Source: Pelagicoccus sp. SDUM812005
GTDB taxonomy: Bacteria; Verrucomicrobiota; Verrucomicrobiia; Opitutales; Opitutaceae
Length of the DNA stretch: 64,000 nucleotides
Direction of reading: 5' to 3'
Assembly: GCF_031127875.1 (NCBI RefSeq)
Contig: NZ_JARXIA010000023.1
Span: forward strand, 1 to 64,000
Positions within the stretch are counted from its first letter, which is position 1; each line of letters begins with the position of its first letter. A program made the translations under genes and the position numbers. Below the pieces are notes generated by a model, which did no database searches, had not been told where the DNA came from, and saw only the letters and a program-made list of their open reading frames with translations. Positions 1-6,391 of this stretch are shown here, one piece after another.

Positions 1-67
1 GCTTCAGCCCGCGGCCGCATTGCAAGATCAATTCTCCACGGACGCGGGCTGAAGCTCCGCGCTAAGG
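1..67. repeat. Interspersed palindromic repeat (REP-like), copy 1
   Basis: A perfect 13-base inverted repeat has arms at 1-13 and 43-55 (arm GCTTCAGCCCGCG) and is followed by a CCGCGCTA tail. The core ACGGACGCGGGCT and the CCGCGCTA tail recur at 16413-16492, and a decayed relative lies at 13288-13370. The left part of this copy probably lies outside the window. It sits just past the 3' end of the SPFH gene, as expected for an extragenic palindrome. Confidence 0.7.
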
Positions 68-103
68 AAGAAAAGTCGCCTCCCCACTGCGGAGAGGCGA
101 CCG

Positions 104-1210
104 CTAGATCAGCTTGGCAAGCGACTCGCTCAAGCTGCGATCGCCTAGGACGACCTGCAGGTTCGAGGTCTTGGATACCGTCTCGAGCACTTCCAATTCG
201 CGTAGCTTCATGAGAACAGGATTGCTCTCCATCAGCTTCGCGGTGTTCAACTGCGAACGCATGGCCGCAGTCTCTTCCCGACGCTTGATCACGTTGGCTT
301 CGGAAGCCTTTTGAGCTTCGATCACCTGGTTGAGCAAGGTCTTCATGTCACCGGGCAAGATCACGTCCCGCACGCCTAGGCTCACCACCTCTACACCGAA
401 GCTGTCTGCGACACTAGCCACACATTGCTTCGCATTTCGGGCCAGGTCTTCCTTGCCCGAAAGCATTGTATCGAGATTTCGAGTACCTACCTCACTGCGA
501 AGCGCCAGCTGAGTCTCCCGGTAGAGGGACTGGCTCGCGTCCTGCGAGGTCTCGACGTACTTGCGTTCGTCCACCACCCGGTAAGCGAGCACCGCGTTAA
601 GACGCAGCGTCACCTTGTCCTGGGTCATGATATCTTGACCGGATACGTCCATCACCTGCTCGCGCTTTTCCACGAGCTGGATCTTTACCTTGGTCACGTC
701 CTTCCAAAAAACATGCTTACCGGCGGCAAGCGTTTCCTGGTAGACGCCGTCGACGAAGAGAACCCCGACCTTGCCTTCCGCGATTTCCGTCACGTCGAAG
801 AACTGGGCCGCCGAAGGGTTCTTCAGAACCGTCACGATATCCTTGCGGGTCACGCGCAGCTCGTTCGCGTCGAAGCGATCGATCTGGACTCGACGCAGCT
901 GGTTCCACAGTCCGTACAGTCCGGGTCCCAGAACCGACTCCAGTCGCCCGTCCACCCAGACAATGGCTCGCTCGTTGTCCTTCAGGTCCACGAAAACCGC
1001 CTTGTCGGCCAGCGAAGCGGATTGGCTCAGCTGATCGAGATCCGCCGATCGGATCCAAGGCGTCCTCAGGTTTAGGACCTCTACTCGCAAAGCGTTCTGG
1101 AAGTCGAAGAACCAATGCTTCCCCTCGCCCACCTGCTTCACGAATCGTCCGTTGCGGAAGACGAGTCCGATTTCATCGTATTTGATCGTTTTTCTTATGG
1201 GTAACAACAT
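104..1210 (-). CDS. SPFH/band-7 (slipin-like) protein
   Basis: A 368-residue protein of the stomatin/prohibitin (SPFH) superfamily, whose members scaffold membrane microdomains. The SPFH core spans roughly residues 145-310 (VMDVSGQDIMTQDKVTLRLNA region) and is followed by a charged helical tail. The N-terminal part repeats a short unit of the form V-x-x-x-G-x-(8)-G-(x)3-FW. Copies lie at about residues 13-36, 80-105 and 146-171, the last running into the SPFH domain; this triple repeat fits slipins with extra N-terminal barrels. No clear transmembrane segment or signal peptide is seen. The start is supported by AAAGGAG eight bases upstream of ATG. It appears monocistronic, between a repeat and a tRNA region. 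The family assignment is firm; the partner is unknown. Confidence 0.85.
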   Translation of the reverse strand: MLLPIRKTIKYDEIGLVFRNGRFVKQVGEGKHWFFDFQNALRVEVLNLRTPWIRSADLDQLSQSASLADKAVFVDLKDNERAIVWVDGRLESVLGPGLYGLWNQLRRVQIDRFDANELRVTRKDIVTVLKNPSAAQFFDVTEIAEGKVGVLFVDGVYQETLAAGKHVFWKDVTKVKIQLVEKREQVMDVSGQDIMTQDKVTLRLNAVLAYRVVDERKYVETSQDASQSLYRETQLALRSEVGTRNLDTMLSGKEDLARNAKQCVASVADSFGVEVVSLGVRDVILPGDMKTLLNQVIEAQKASEANVIKRREETAAMRSQLNTAKLMESNPVLMKLRELEVLETVSKTSNLQVVLGDRSLSESLAKLI

Positions 1211-1616
1211 AGGTCACTCCTTTCTGCTTAGTGGCAGCCTTCCGGCCGCCGGGTTAAGTGATATACTTCTTTCGTAACAAAAATAAGGGAGCCCCTTCTG
1301 CGACGCCTCGACTCGCGCCGCCCGCTTCACGCGGGACTTGCTTTAAGTCGGGCCGCAGCGCGACCTCGACGCCCAAGCGCCGGCAAGGGCGAGCCGAAGC
1401 CACCTCCTCGCCGCGTAGTCGTCTCGATCCCACCTAAACCCTACGGTATCCAGCAAGTCCTGGCCTTCCACAGGCTGCCTTCTTCGAAACGCCGAAAACA
1501 GCTATCCGAATAGAGCTGACACGAAACCGAGGCGCTGCCTCAGGGGCTCTTCCTCTGGAGACGGCTAACGCGCCGCCGAGCGGGGATTCGAACCCAAGGC
1601 TTACGCCTCTTCCGTT
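1211..1616. other. Gene-free, hairpin-rich stretch 3' of the tRNA-Ile-like gene
   Basis: I see no convincing ORF here. On the minus strand there are several hairpins, for example GACTT/AAGTC and CCCGC/GCGGG around 1320-1350. A tRNA-like T arm (GGGTTCGAATCCC, 1582-1594) is preceded by a GGC/GCC mini-hairpin but has no anticodon arm, so it looks like a tRNA remnant. The stretch ends in an intrinsic terminator at 1278-1297. It could be the 3' part of a processed tRNA transcript or an uncharacterised structured RNA. The promoter of the SPFH gene must also lie here. Confidence 0.4.
1278..1297 (-). terminator. Intrinsic terminator after the tRNA-Ile-like transcript
   Basis: Read on the minus strand, AAGGG-GCT-CCCTT is followed by ATTTTT. 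It would end a transcript coming from the tRNA patch before the SPFH promoter. Confidence 0.55.
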
Positions 1617-1690
1617 ATCGATGTGCCGGAGTCGAACCGGCGACAGCATGACTATCAATCATGTGCTCTACCTTACTGAGCTAACATCAT
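1617..1690 (-). tRNA. tRNA-Ile(GAT)-like gene with a weak acceptor end
   Basis: The cloverleaf body is intact on the minus strand. It has D arm GCTC/GAGC, anticodon stem CATGA/TCATG with loop TTGATAG (anticodon GAT), and T arm GCCGG/CCGGC around TTCGACT. Only five Watson-Crick acceptor pairs form (GATGT/ACATC); the outer two positions are a G.U pair and a mismatch, and no CCA is encoded. A T-arm fragment of another tRNA follows directly. It may be a diverged second tRNA-Ile or a pseudo-tRNA of mobile-element origin. Confidence 0.65.
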
Positions 1691-1788
1691 CGTGATGGTA
1701 TTCACGCCGTTTACGAACCCACTCACAGAACGCAGGGACGCGACGCGCGAGGCGGCGTCCTGCGCTGCTGGAATCGGTCGTGAATGTC

Positions 1789-1864
1789 TGGTACCCTGAG
1801 CGGGTTACGATCCCGCGTCTCCACCTTGAAAGAGTGGCGTCCTAACCGATTAGACGATCAGGGC
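1789..1864 (-). tRNA. tRNA-Glu(TTC)
   Basis: The minus strand folds as a full tRNA. The acceptor is GCCCTGA/TCAGGGT (first pair G.U). The D arm is GTC...GAC and the anticodon stem is CCACT/GGTGG with loop CTTTCAA (anticodon TTC). The T arm is GCGGG/CCCGC with loop ATCGTAA, followed by discriminator A and encoded CCA. The T loop ATCGTAA differs from the usual TTCGAAT, which is odd for a housekeeping tRNA. Confidence 0.85.
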
Positions 1865-1874
1865 ATTCTATATT

Positions 1875-1880
1875 ATTATA
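1875..1880 (-). promoter_or_regulatory. Candidate -10 box of tRNA-Glu
   Basis: A perfect TATAAT on the minus strand lies ten bases before the tRNA 5' end, in an AT-rich stretch. No good -35 hexamer is visible. Confidence 0.45.
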
Positions 1881-2017
1881 ATTATCCATTAAAAGAACAC
1901 GCACCTTCGTCCCTCTCGTTATATCATTGCACAACGGATTGGTCGGCCGGTGGATTTTATCCGGTCGTTCTATTGCTTCTGTGGGCGCAATATTAAAAGC
2001 CTCCTAAAACTGGATAC

Positions 2018-2048
2018 AAAAAAAGCCCGCGTCGTTTCGACCGCGGGC
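2018..2048 (-). terminator. Intrinsic terminator after the 51-residue ORF
   Basis: The minus strand reads GCCCGCG, a loop, CGCGGGC, then seven T. It lies about 30 bases past the stop of the small ORF at 2078-2233. Confidence 0.85.
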
Positions 2049-2077
2049 AAATAGGTTTGGCTGCAAGAGCGACTTCC

Positions 2078-2233
2078 TTAAGCGCCTTGCTCCCCTATTC
2101 GCCCGTTCGGGCCTGGAATCGTCTCTGCAGAGATGCTAAAATTGCCATCGCGTCTATCCGAACTCGGGAACCCGAATTGGTAAATCGCTGCCAACAAGTG
2201 CCTTAACTCTGCCTTTTCCTTAAAACTATACAT
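2078..2233 (-). CDS. Small protein of unknown function (51 aa)
   Basis: This ORF encodes a 51-residue protein starting MYSFKEKAEL and ending GRIGEQGA. It is short, but it carries the strongest ribosome-binding site of the neighbourhood (AAAGGAG, eight bases before ATG). An intrinsic terminator stands before it (2254-2287) and another after it (2018-2048), which frames it as its own transcription unit. The N-terminal half is helical and charged; the C-terminal half is rich in Gly and Pro. No signal peptide or membrane segment is seen, and I recognise no family. It lies between a tRNA and another small ORF, in a patch that looks acquired. Confidence 0.6.
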   Translation of the reverse strand: MYSFKEKAELRHLLAAIYQFGFPSSDRRDGNFSISAETIPGPNGRIGEQGA

Positions 2234-2253
2234 CGTAAAATCTCCTTTGAGCA

Positions 2254-2287
2254 CAAAAATGCCCGTTCTCTTTTCTGAGATACGGGC
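2254..2287 (-). terminator. Intrinsic terminator after the 42-residue ORF
   Basis: The minus-strand hairpin GCCCGT-a-TCTC / GAGA-a-CGGGC is followed by ATTTTT. It separates two very small ORFs. Confidence 0.85.
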
Positions 2288-2312
2288 GGCGTCCTGCTAG
2301 TCTCGTTTCGAG

Positions 2313-2441
2313 CTATAGCGCTGCGGCCTCCCGCTTCTGCTGGTTAATCTCTGCAACGACAACGCTCCCGCACTCGAGCTCGAAAGCTGAGTAGTGATCC
2401 GAATCGAATCGGCGCATGTCGTTTAAGGGATACTGTTTCAT
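2313..2441 (-). CDS. Small protein of unknown function (42 aa)
   Basis: This ORF encodes 42 residues beginning MKQYPLNDMRRFDSDHYSAF and ending in a charged, Ala-rich helix. It has no Shine-Dalgarno sequence, but a promoter-like pair lies so close upstream (2454-2481) that the mRNA would start within about ten bases of the ATG, suggesting a leaderless or short-leader message. An intrinsic terminator follows 26 bases after the stop. Promoter, tiny ORF and terminator in order argue that it is real. The family is unknown; a regulatory or phage-type small protein is possible but unsupported. Confidence 0.5.
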   Translation of the reverse strand: MKQYPLNDMRRFDSDHYSAFELECGSVVVAEINQQKREAAAL

Positions 2442-2453
2442 TGTGGAGAAGGA

Positions 2454-2481
2454 CTGATAGATCCTACCGAGGATCCGTCAA
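2454..2481 (-). promoter_or_regulatory. Promoter with a palindromic operator filling its spacer
   Basis: On the minus strand TTGACG (2476-2481) and TATCAG (2454-2459) are 16 bases apart. The spacer 2460-2475 is exactly an inverted repeat GATCCT-4-AGGATC. A protein bound there would block RNA polymerase, so the unit is probably repressed. Confidence 0.5.
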
Positions 2482-2649
2482 TATCATTTTGTATATTTTA
2501 TTATATTATTCTTTCCCCACGAACATGGGCTCCCGACTTACTTTATATAAGTTTAAGCCCAAGCCTAGGCCCCAACAACGCAGCGACCGGAGCCTAGCCG
2601 AACCCTGCTCAAGCTGAGATCCCCTCGAACCAGCATGCAGTCGACCCAC

Positions 2650-2682
2650 AAAAAAGGAGGTACCGCGCCCTGCGATACCTCC
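2650..2682 (-). terminator. Intrinsic terminator after the TonB-domain gene
   Basis: The minus-strand stem GGAGGTA/TACCTCC is followed by six T, about 30 bases past the stop at 2714. Confidence 0.85.
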
Positions 2683-2713
2683 GCTTTTCGAGATGCGAAC
2701 GAAATGGAATTCG

Positions 2714-3118
2714 TTAGAGGCTAGCCAACGATGGCGTATCCATTCCTTCGATCTCGAAGTTTACGGGGACCGTAACGGTTTGGGGAATCGCAACTCCATC
2801 CAGCGTTCCCGGTTGGAAATACCACTTCTGCACCGAGGCCACTGCCGCTTCGCTGAATAGCTTGTTCGAGCTCGCGAGGACTTTGACATCGCTAACTTCT
2901 CCGTGCTCGTTGACGCGAAGCATCAGCAAGGCCTTTCCTTGCTTGCCGCGCTGCAACATTTCGCTCGGGTACTTGGGAGAAACCGTCTCCAGAACGTAAG
3001 CGTCCGTCTTATTCACTTGGGAGAATTCCGTTTCCGCCGTTTCGCCAGTTCCTGCAAAAGCCGCTCCGCAAGCCGCTGCCTGCGCCAGAGCGATGGTTAT
3101 GATCTTCTTCAATTTCAT
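2714..3118 (-). CDS. Secreted TonB C-terminal-domain protein
   Basis: A 134-residue protein with a classical signal peptide (basic start, hydrophobic stretch, cleavage near AAFAG, about residue 23). The rest, from about residue 40 to 125, is a single TonB C-terminal domain with the usual SPKYPSEMLQRGKQGKALL start and the VQKWYFQPGTLDGV core. It has no membrane anchor or proline-rich spacer, so it cannot work as a normal TonB. Such stand-alone domains occur in Verrucomicrobiota as periplasmic proteins of unclear role. It has its own terminator and appears monocistronic. Confidence 0.8.
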   Translation of the reverse strand: MKLKKIITIALAQAAACGAAFAGTGETAETEFSQVNKTDAYVLETVSPKYPSEMLQRGKQGKALLMLRVNEHGEVSDVKVLASSNKLFSEAAVASVQKWYFQPGTLDGVAIPQTVTVPVNFEIEGMDTPSLASL

Positions 3119-3266
3119 GAGGTTTGGGGTCCTTTCTAAAATGTTTTGTAACGTTTCCGTAACCTAACGTCACCTTCGCGTAACATTCAAGCCGCTATGG
3201 GCCTTTCAGCCAAAACGTAACATTTGTAAGAAATTCCTGAAGCTCCCGTCCCCGCTCGCCGGACGC

Positions 3267-3299
3267 AAAAAGGCCCTCGCGCCTGAGCGGCGCGAGGGC
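3267..3299 (-). terminator. Intrinsic terminator after the porin gene
   Basis: The minus-strand 11-base stem GCCCTCGCGCC/GGCGCGAGGGC with a five-base loop is followed by CTTTTT. Confidence 0.9.
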
Positions 3300-3327
3300 T
3301 GGAAGGAAATTAGGCTGAGCTCGACGA

Positions 3328-4530
3328 CTAGAAGGCGAGGTTGGCTTCCACAGTCAGAACCTGCTTGTCAGCGGTTCCGTAGGAAACGGTGGCTCCACCA
3401 TTGGTGCTGTAGTCCGCAAACTTGCCGATCAAGGTTACGTATTCGTTGAGCTTATACGAAGCGACCAAATCGATTTCCGAGCCGAGGTACTCGCCGGAAC
3501 CTGCCGTATCGAAGCTGTGGTAGGTAAGCTTCACCGGTACGTCTCCGGCCTTGAAGCCGAAGGTCAGGTAGTAATCCTCCAAGCCTTCGGGAAGACCGCC
3601 GGCAAGGCCGAGCGAATTGGCCGCAAAAACGTCGGCGAAACCGTTGAACTTGTGCACGGTCGCGAGCGGTGTGGTGAAGCCCATAACGCCGTCGCCATCG
3701 AGGATCTCAACGCCAGCCGTCAGGCTCAAGCCCCCGAAGGCTGCCCCGAACTCTCCCGCGAGGTAGTCCACATCGAAATCGCGAACGCTGCCGCTGTTGT
3801 CCACTTGCTTGGCGTAGCTGAAGCTGTAGTTGTAAGTCACTTCGTCGCCAGGGATCTTGCCCGCGCCACGAATGCCGTAGGTGTCGCTGGACGAGAGGAC
3901 TGGACGGTCGAAATCGAGGAGGTAGGCGTAGCCGGTAAGCGTGAAGTTCTCCGTCAGCTTGCTGCTTCCGTTGAGGACGATGCCGGAGAGGTCTTGCGAA
4001 GTCGCGTTCACGCGGTGGACCGCGTCGAGGTAGGCGAAGGTCAACTTGCTCTTTTCGTCGATGTCGTAGCTGTAGGACGCGGCATCATAGGTTTGGATGT
4101 TCTGCCTCCAGCCCACGTGGCCGATGTATCGGTGATCGTCCAAGACGAAAATCTGGCGGCCCACCTTCGCGCCCTCGTAGCTGAACCAAGCCTGGTTGAG
4201 CTCCGTGGTCGGCACATCGAGGCCGGGGCGGTCGTCGTCGTTGTTGAAGCTGAGGTCCTCCATCTCCACGAAGAGCTTCAAGCCCTCGTACTCGCCCGTC
4301 TCGAAGGCCAGACGGGTGCGAAGGCTGTAGCCATTCACTTCGCTAGCGGGAGTTTCGTTGTACTCGTAGCGAGCGCGGACATTCAGGGAAGCCTTGCTGC
4401 CTTCTTTGAAACCATCGAGGACGCTCGAAAAGGATTGTCCATAGGCAGCTCCCGCCGAGGCGACGAGCGAACCGATTGCTAGCGCTTTGATCGAGCTCAG
4501 AGCGAGCTTCGCAAGTGATGTTTTATTCAT
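3328..4530 (-). CDS. Outer-membrane beta-barrel porin (alginate-export-like)
   Basis: A 400-residue protein with a signal peptide ending near AAYGQ (about residue 32) and alternating beta strands to a C-terminal Phe (VEANLAF), the usual outer-membrane barrel signature. The N-terminal third (LRTRLAFETGEYEGLKLFVE, KVGRQIFVLDDHRYIGHVGW) resembles the alginate-export porin family. I chose the ATG at 4530 because the signal peptide starts there; a further in-frame TTG at 4575 would add 15 implausible residues. It follows the nitrite reductase pair on the same strand, so a role in nitrate or nitrite passage is possible, but the sequence itself shows only a porin. Confidence 0.7.
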   Translation of the reverse strand: MNKTSLAKLALSSIKALAIGSLVASAGAAYGQSFSSVLDGFKEGSKASLNVRARYEYNETPASEVNGYSLRTRLAFETGEYEGLKLFVEMEDLSFNNDDDRPGLDVPTTELNQAWFSYEGAKVGRQIFVLDDHRYIGHVGWRQNIQTYDAASYSYDIDEKSKLTFAYLDAVHRVNATSQDLSGIVLNGSSKLTENFTLTGYAYLLDFDRPVLSSSDTYGIRGAGKIPGDEVTYNYSFSYAKQVDNSGSVRDFDVDYLAGEFGAAFGGLSLTAGVEILDGDGVMGFTTPLATVHKFNGFADVFAANSLGLAGGLPEGLEDYYLTFGFKAGDVPVKLTYHSFDTAGSGEYLGSEIDLVASYKLNEYVTLIGKFADYSTNGGATVSYGTADKQVLTVEANLAF

Positions 4531-4587
4531 CTGTTTGTTTTCTATTTTTGTAGTCGTTGTTTTTTCGGGGCACAATAAGCCCAGCCC

Positions 4588-4603
4588 CTCATCAATTGAT
4601 GAG
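4588..4603. promoter_or_regulatory. Perfect 16-base palindrome upstream of the porin
   Basis: CTCATCAATTGATGAG is a perfect palindrome 58 bases before the porin ATG, in an AT-rich promoter-like stretch. It is a good operator candidate; the regulator is unknown. Confidence 0.5.
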
Positions 4604-4648
4604 AAATTTTAATAACAATTGCTACTAACGAGCAACAGCTCTAATCAA

Positions 4649-6358
4649 CTAGTAGACGTCGCGCAGGTACCGTTTAGACTTTTTCATAGCCTCCACGTAG
4701 GCGGCGGCTTCCTCTTCGGTCTTGTTTCCGTGTTCCGCGATCACTTGATGCAAAGCTGCATCCACGTCCTTCGCCATCCGGGACGCATCTCCACAAACGT
4801 AGAAATGCCCGCCCGCTTCGAGCCATTCGTACAGCTCGGCGCCCTTCTCCCGCATGCGGTCCTGCACGTAGACCTTCTGCTCCTGGTCACGCGAGAAGGC
4901 TGTATCCAGCTGAGTAAGCACTCCGCTGGCCTGGTATTCGCTAAGTTGCTCTTGGTAGAGAAAGTCGCTGGCGGCATGCTGGTCGCCGAAGAAAAGCCAG
5001 TTCTTGCCGGCCGCCTTCGTAGCCGCGCGTTCCTCGAGAAAGGCGCGGAAGGGAGCGATGCCCGTTCCGGGTCCGACCATGATCACCGGAGCGTTCGCGT
5101 CGGTCGGCAGCTTGAACGTCTTCGTATGGTGAAAGTAGATACGCACCGGATCCTCGCCCCCGTGGTCCGCCAGGAAGTTCGAGCAAACGCCTTTCCGAGC
5201 GCGACCGTGGGAGTCGTAGCGTACCACCCCGACCGTGACGTGCACTTCGTTCTCGTGCGCTCGAGGGCTAGAGGAAATTGAATACAGGCGGGGAGCGAGC
5301 TTGCCTAGGAGGGCGAGCAGCTCCTCGGGCTTGCCGAAACGCACCGGAGCCTCGATCAAGAGATCGATGAACTGGCGTCCCCAGGAATAGGCCTTGAAGG
5401 CGTCCTTGTCCTCAGCGAGCTCCGCGAGCTTCTCGCTTCCGCTCAGATCGGCGTAAGCCTTCAAGGTTTTGAGCGTGAGGTTGGTAATATCGTAGGTCTC
5501 CGTGAGCAGCTGGCGAAGCGTGCTTCCCTCCACCGCCTCCTCGCCGGTAAAACCGGTCGCCTGCAGCAGGTCTTCCACATAGCCGGCGTCATTGACCGGC
5601 ATCACCGCAAGGGCGTCGCCGGGTTCGTAGCTCATGCCCGAACCTTCGAGCGAGAGCTCTACGTGGCGAGTCTCCTTAGACGAGGTCTCGGCGTTGAGAT
5701 TGTAGTTGGCCAGCAACTTCGCAGGAAACGGGTTCTTCTTGCCAAACTCGGGCTCCGTCGGAGCGGCCTCTTCGCTCCCTTCTGCCGATGCCGCAGCGCC
5801 GGCCGCGTCCTCGACCGACTTCAGCCACGCTTCGAACGCGTCGTCGTAATCCGCATCGCAGTCGACGCGCTCCACGATCGGAGTGGCGCCCAGCGCCTTG
5901 AAGCGAAGATCGATATCGATGCCGCACTTGCAAAACTCTGGATAGTTCGAGTCGCCCAGAGCCAGCACAGAATACTTGAGATTTGGCAGCTGCGGAGCCT
6001 CGTCGCTGAGCAACCAGTTGTAGAAGGCGGCCGCGTTGTCAGGCGGTTCCCCGTCCCCGAACGTAGACGTCACCAGCAGGAGCATCGACTCCTCCGCCAG
6101 CTTCGCTACGTCGTAATCGTCCATATCGTACACGGTCGGAGCGAAGCCTTTGTTGCCCAGGGCCTTGGAAATCTTGCGGGCCAAGCCTTCGCTGTTTCCT
6201 GTCTGCGATCCCCAAAGGATGCTGACCGGCTTCGCCTCCATGACGACAGTACTTTGGCCCCCGTCTTGCGACGAGAACATCCCGGCAAGGAAGCCGTTAA
6301 GCCAAGCTCGCTGCTCGACGCTAAAGGGGGCGGTATCTGGAATAAAGGGTGAACTCAT
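4649..6358 (-). CDS. Diflavin reductase (CysJ-like), partner of the NirA-type nitrite reductase
   Basis: A 569-residue diflavin reductase of the sulfite-reductase alpha/P450-reductase family. The order is a short N-terminal motif (residues 12-30, FSVEQRAWLNGFLAGMF), a flavodoxin domain (about 45-185, GSQTGNSEGLA and LGDSNYPEFC), and a connecting/FAD domain with YSISSSP and GVCSNFLAD. An NADP domain follows (GPGTGIAPFRAFLEER, FYVCGDASRMAKDV) and the chain ends RYLRDVY. It would pass NADPH electrons through FAD and FMN to a siroheme enzyme. The gene lies 33 bases after the NirA-type gene, and the two share the N-terminal motif, so they probably form one complex. A role in sulfite reduction is the alternative. 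Confidence 0.85.
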   Translation of the reverse strand: MSSPFIPDTAPFSVEQRAWLNGFLAGMFSSQDGGQSTVVMEAKPVSILWGSQTGNSEGLARKISKALGNKGFAPTVYDMDDYDVAKLAEESMLLLVTSTFGDGEPPDNAAAFYNWLLSDEAPQLPNLKYSVLALGDSNYPEFCKCGIDIDLRFKALGATPIVERVDCDADYDDAFEAWLKSVEDAAGAAASAEGSEEAAPTEPEFGKKNPFPAKLLANYNLNAETSSKETRHVELSLEGSGMSYEPGDALAVMPVNDAGYVEDLLQATGFTGEEAVEGSTLRQLLTETYDITNLTLKTLKAYADLSGSEKLAELAEDKDAFKAYSWGRQFIDLLIEAPVRFGKPEELLALLGKLAPRLYSISSSPRAHENEVHVTVGVVRYDSHGRARKGVCSNFLADHGGEDPVRIYFHHTKTFKLPTDANAPVIMVGPGTGIAPFRAFLEERAATKAAGKNWLFFGDQHAASDFLYQEQLSEYQASGVLTQLDTAFSRDQEQKVYVQDRMREKGAELYEWLEAGGHFYVCGDASRMAKDVDAALHQVIAEHGNKTEEEAAAYVEAMKKSKRYLRDVY

Positions 6359-6391
6359 TTTGAAAACTTTTCTGTATTCGGTTTCGCGCTA

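Noticed and set aside
1569-1617. Full third tRNA next to tRNA-Ile
   Set aside because: Only a T arm and a mini variable-arm hairpin can be formed; there is no D or anticodon arm. Treated as a remnant.
1784-1996. Plus-strand ORF of 70 codons across the tRNA-Glu gene
   Set aside because: It is antisense to the tRNA and has no ribosome-binding site.
1860-2006. Minus-strand frame starting with ATT behind an AGGAGG sequence (about 48 codons)
   Set aside because: The start codon is very rare, the frame runs into tRNA-Glu and its promoter, and the product has no recognisable feature. The AGGAGG is probably chance.
5663-6352. Long plus-strand ORF opposite the diflavin gene
   Set aside because: Shadow frame from GC-rich codon bias; it has no domain and the minus-strand protein is well identified. 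The same applies to the other long antisense ORFs in the window, such as those at 12627-14144, 15027-16457 and 45875-47311.
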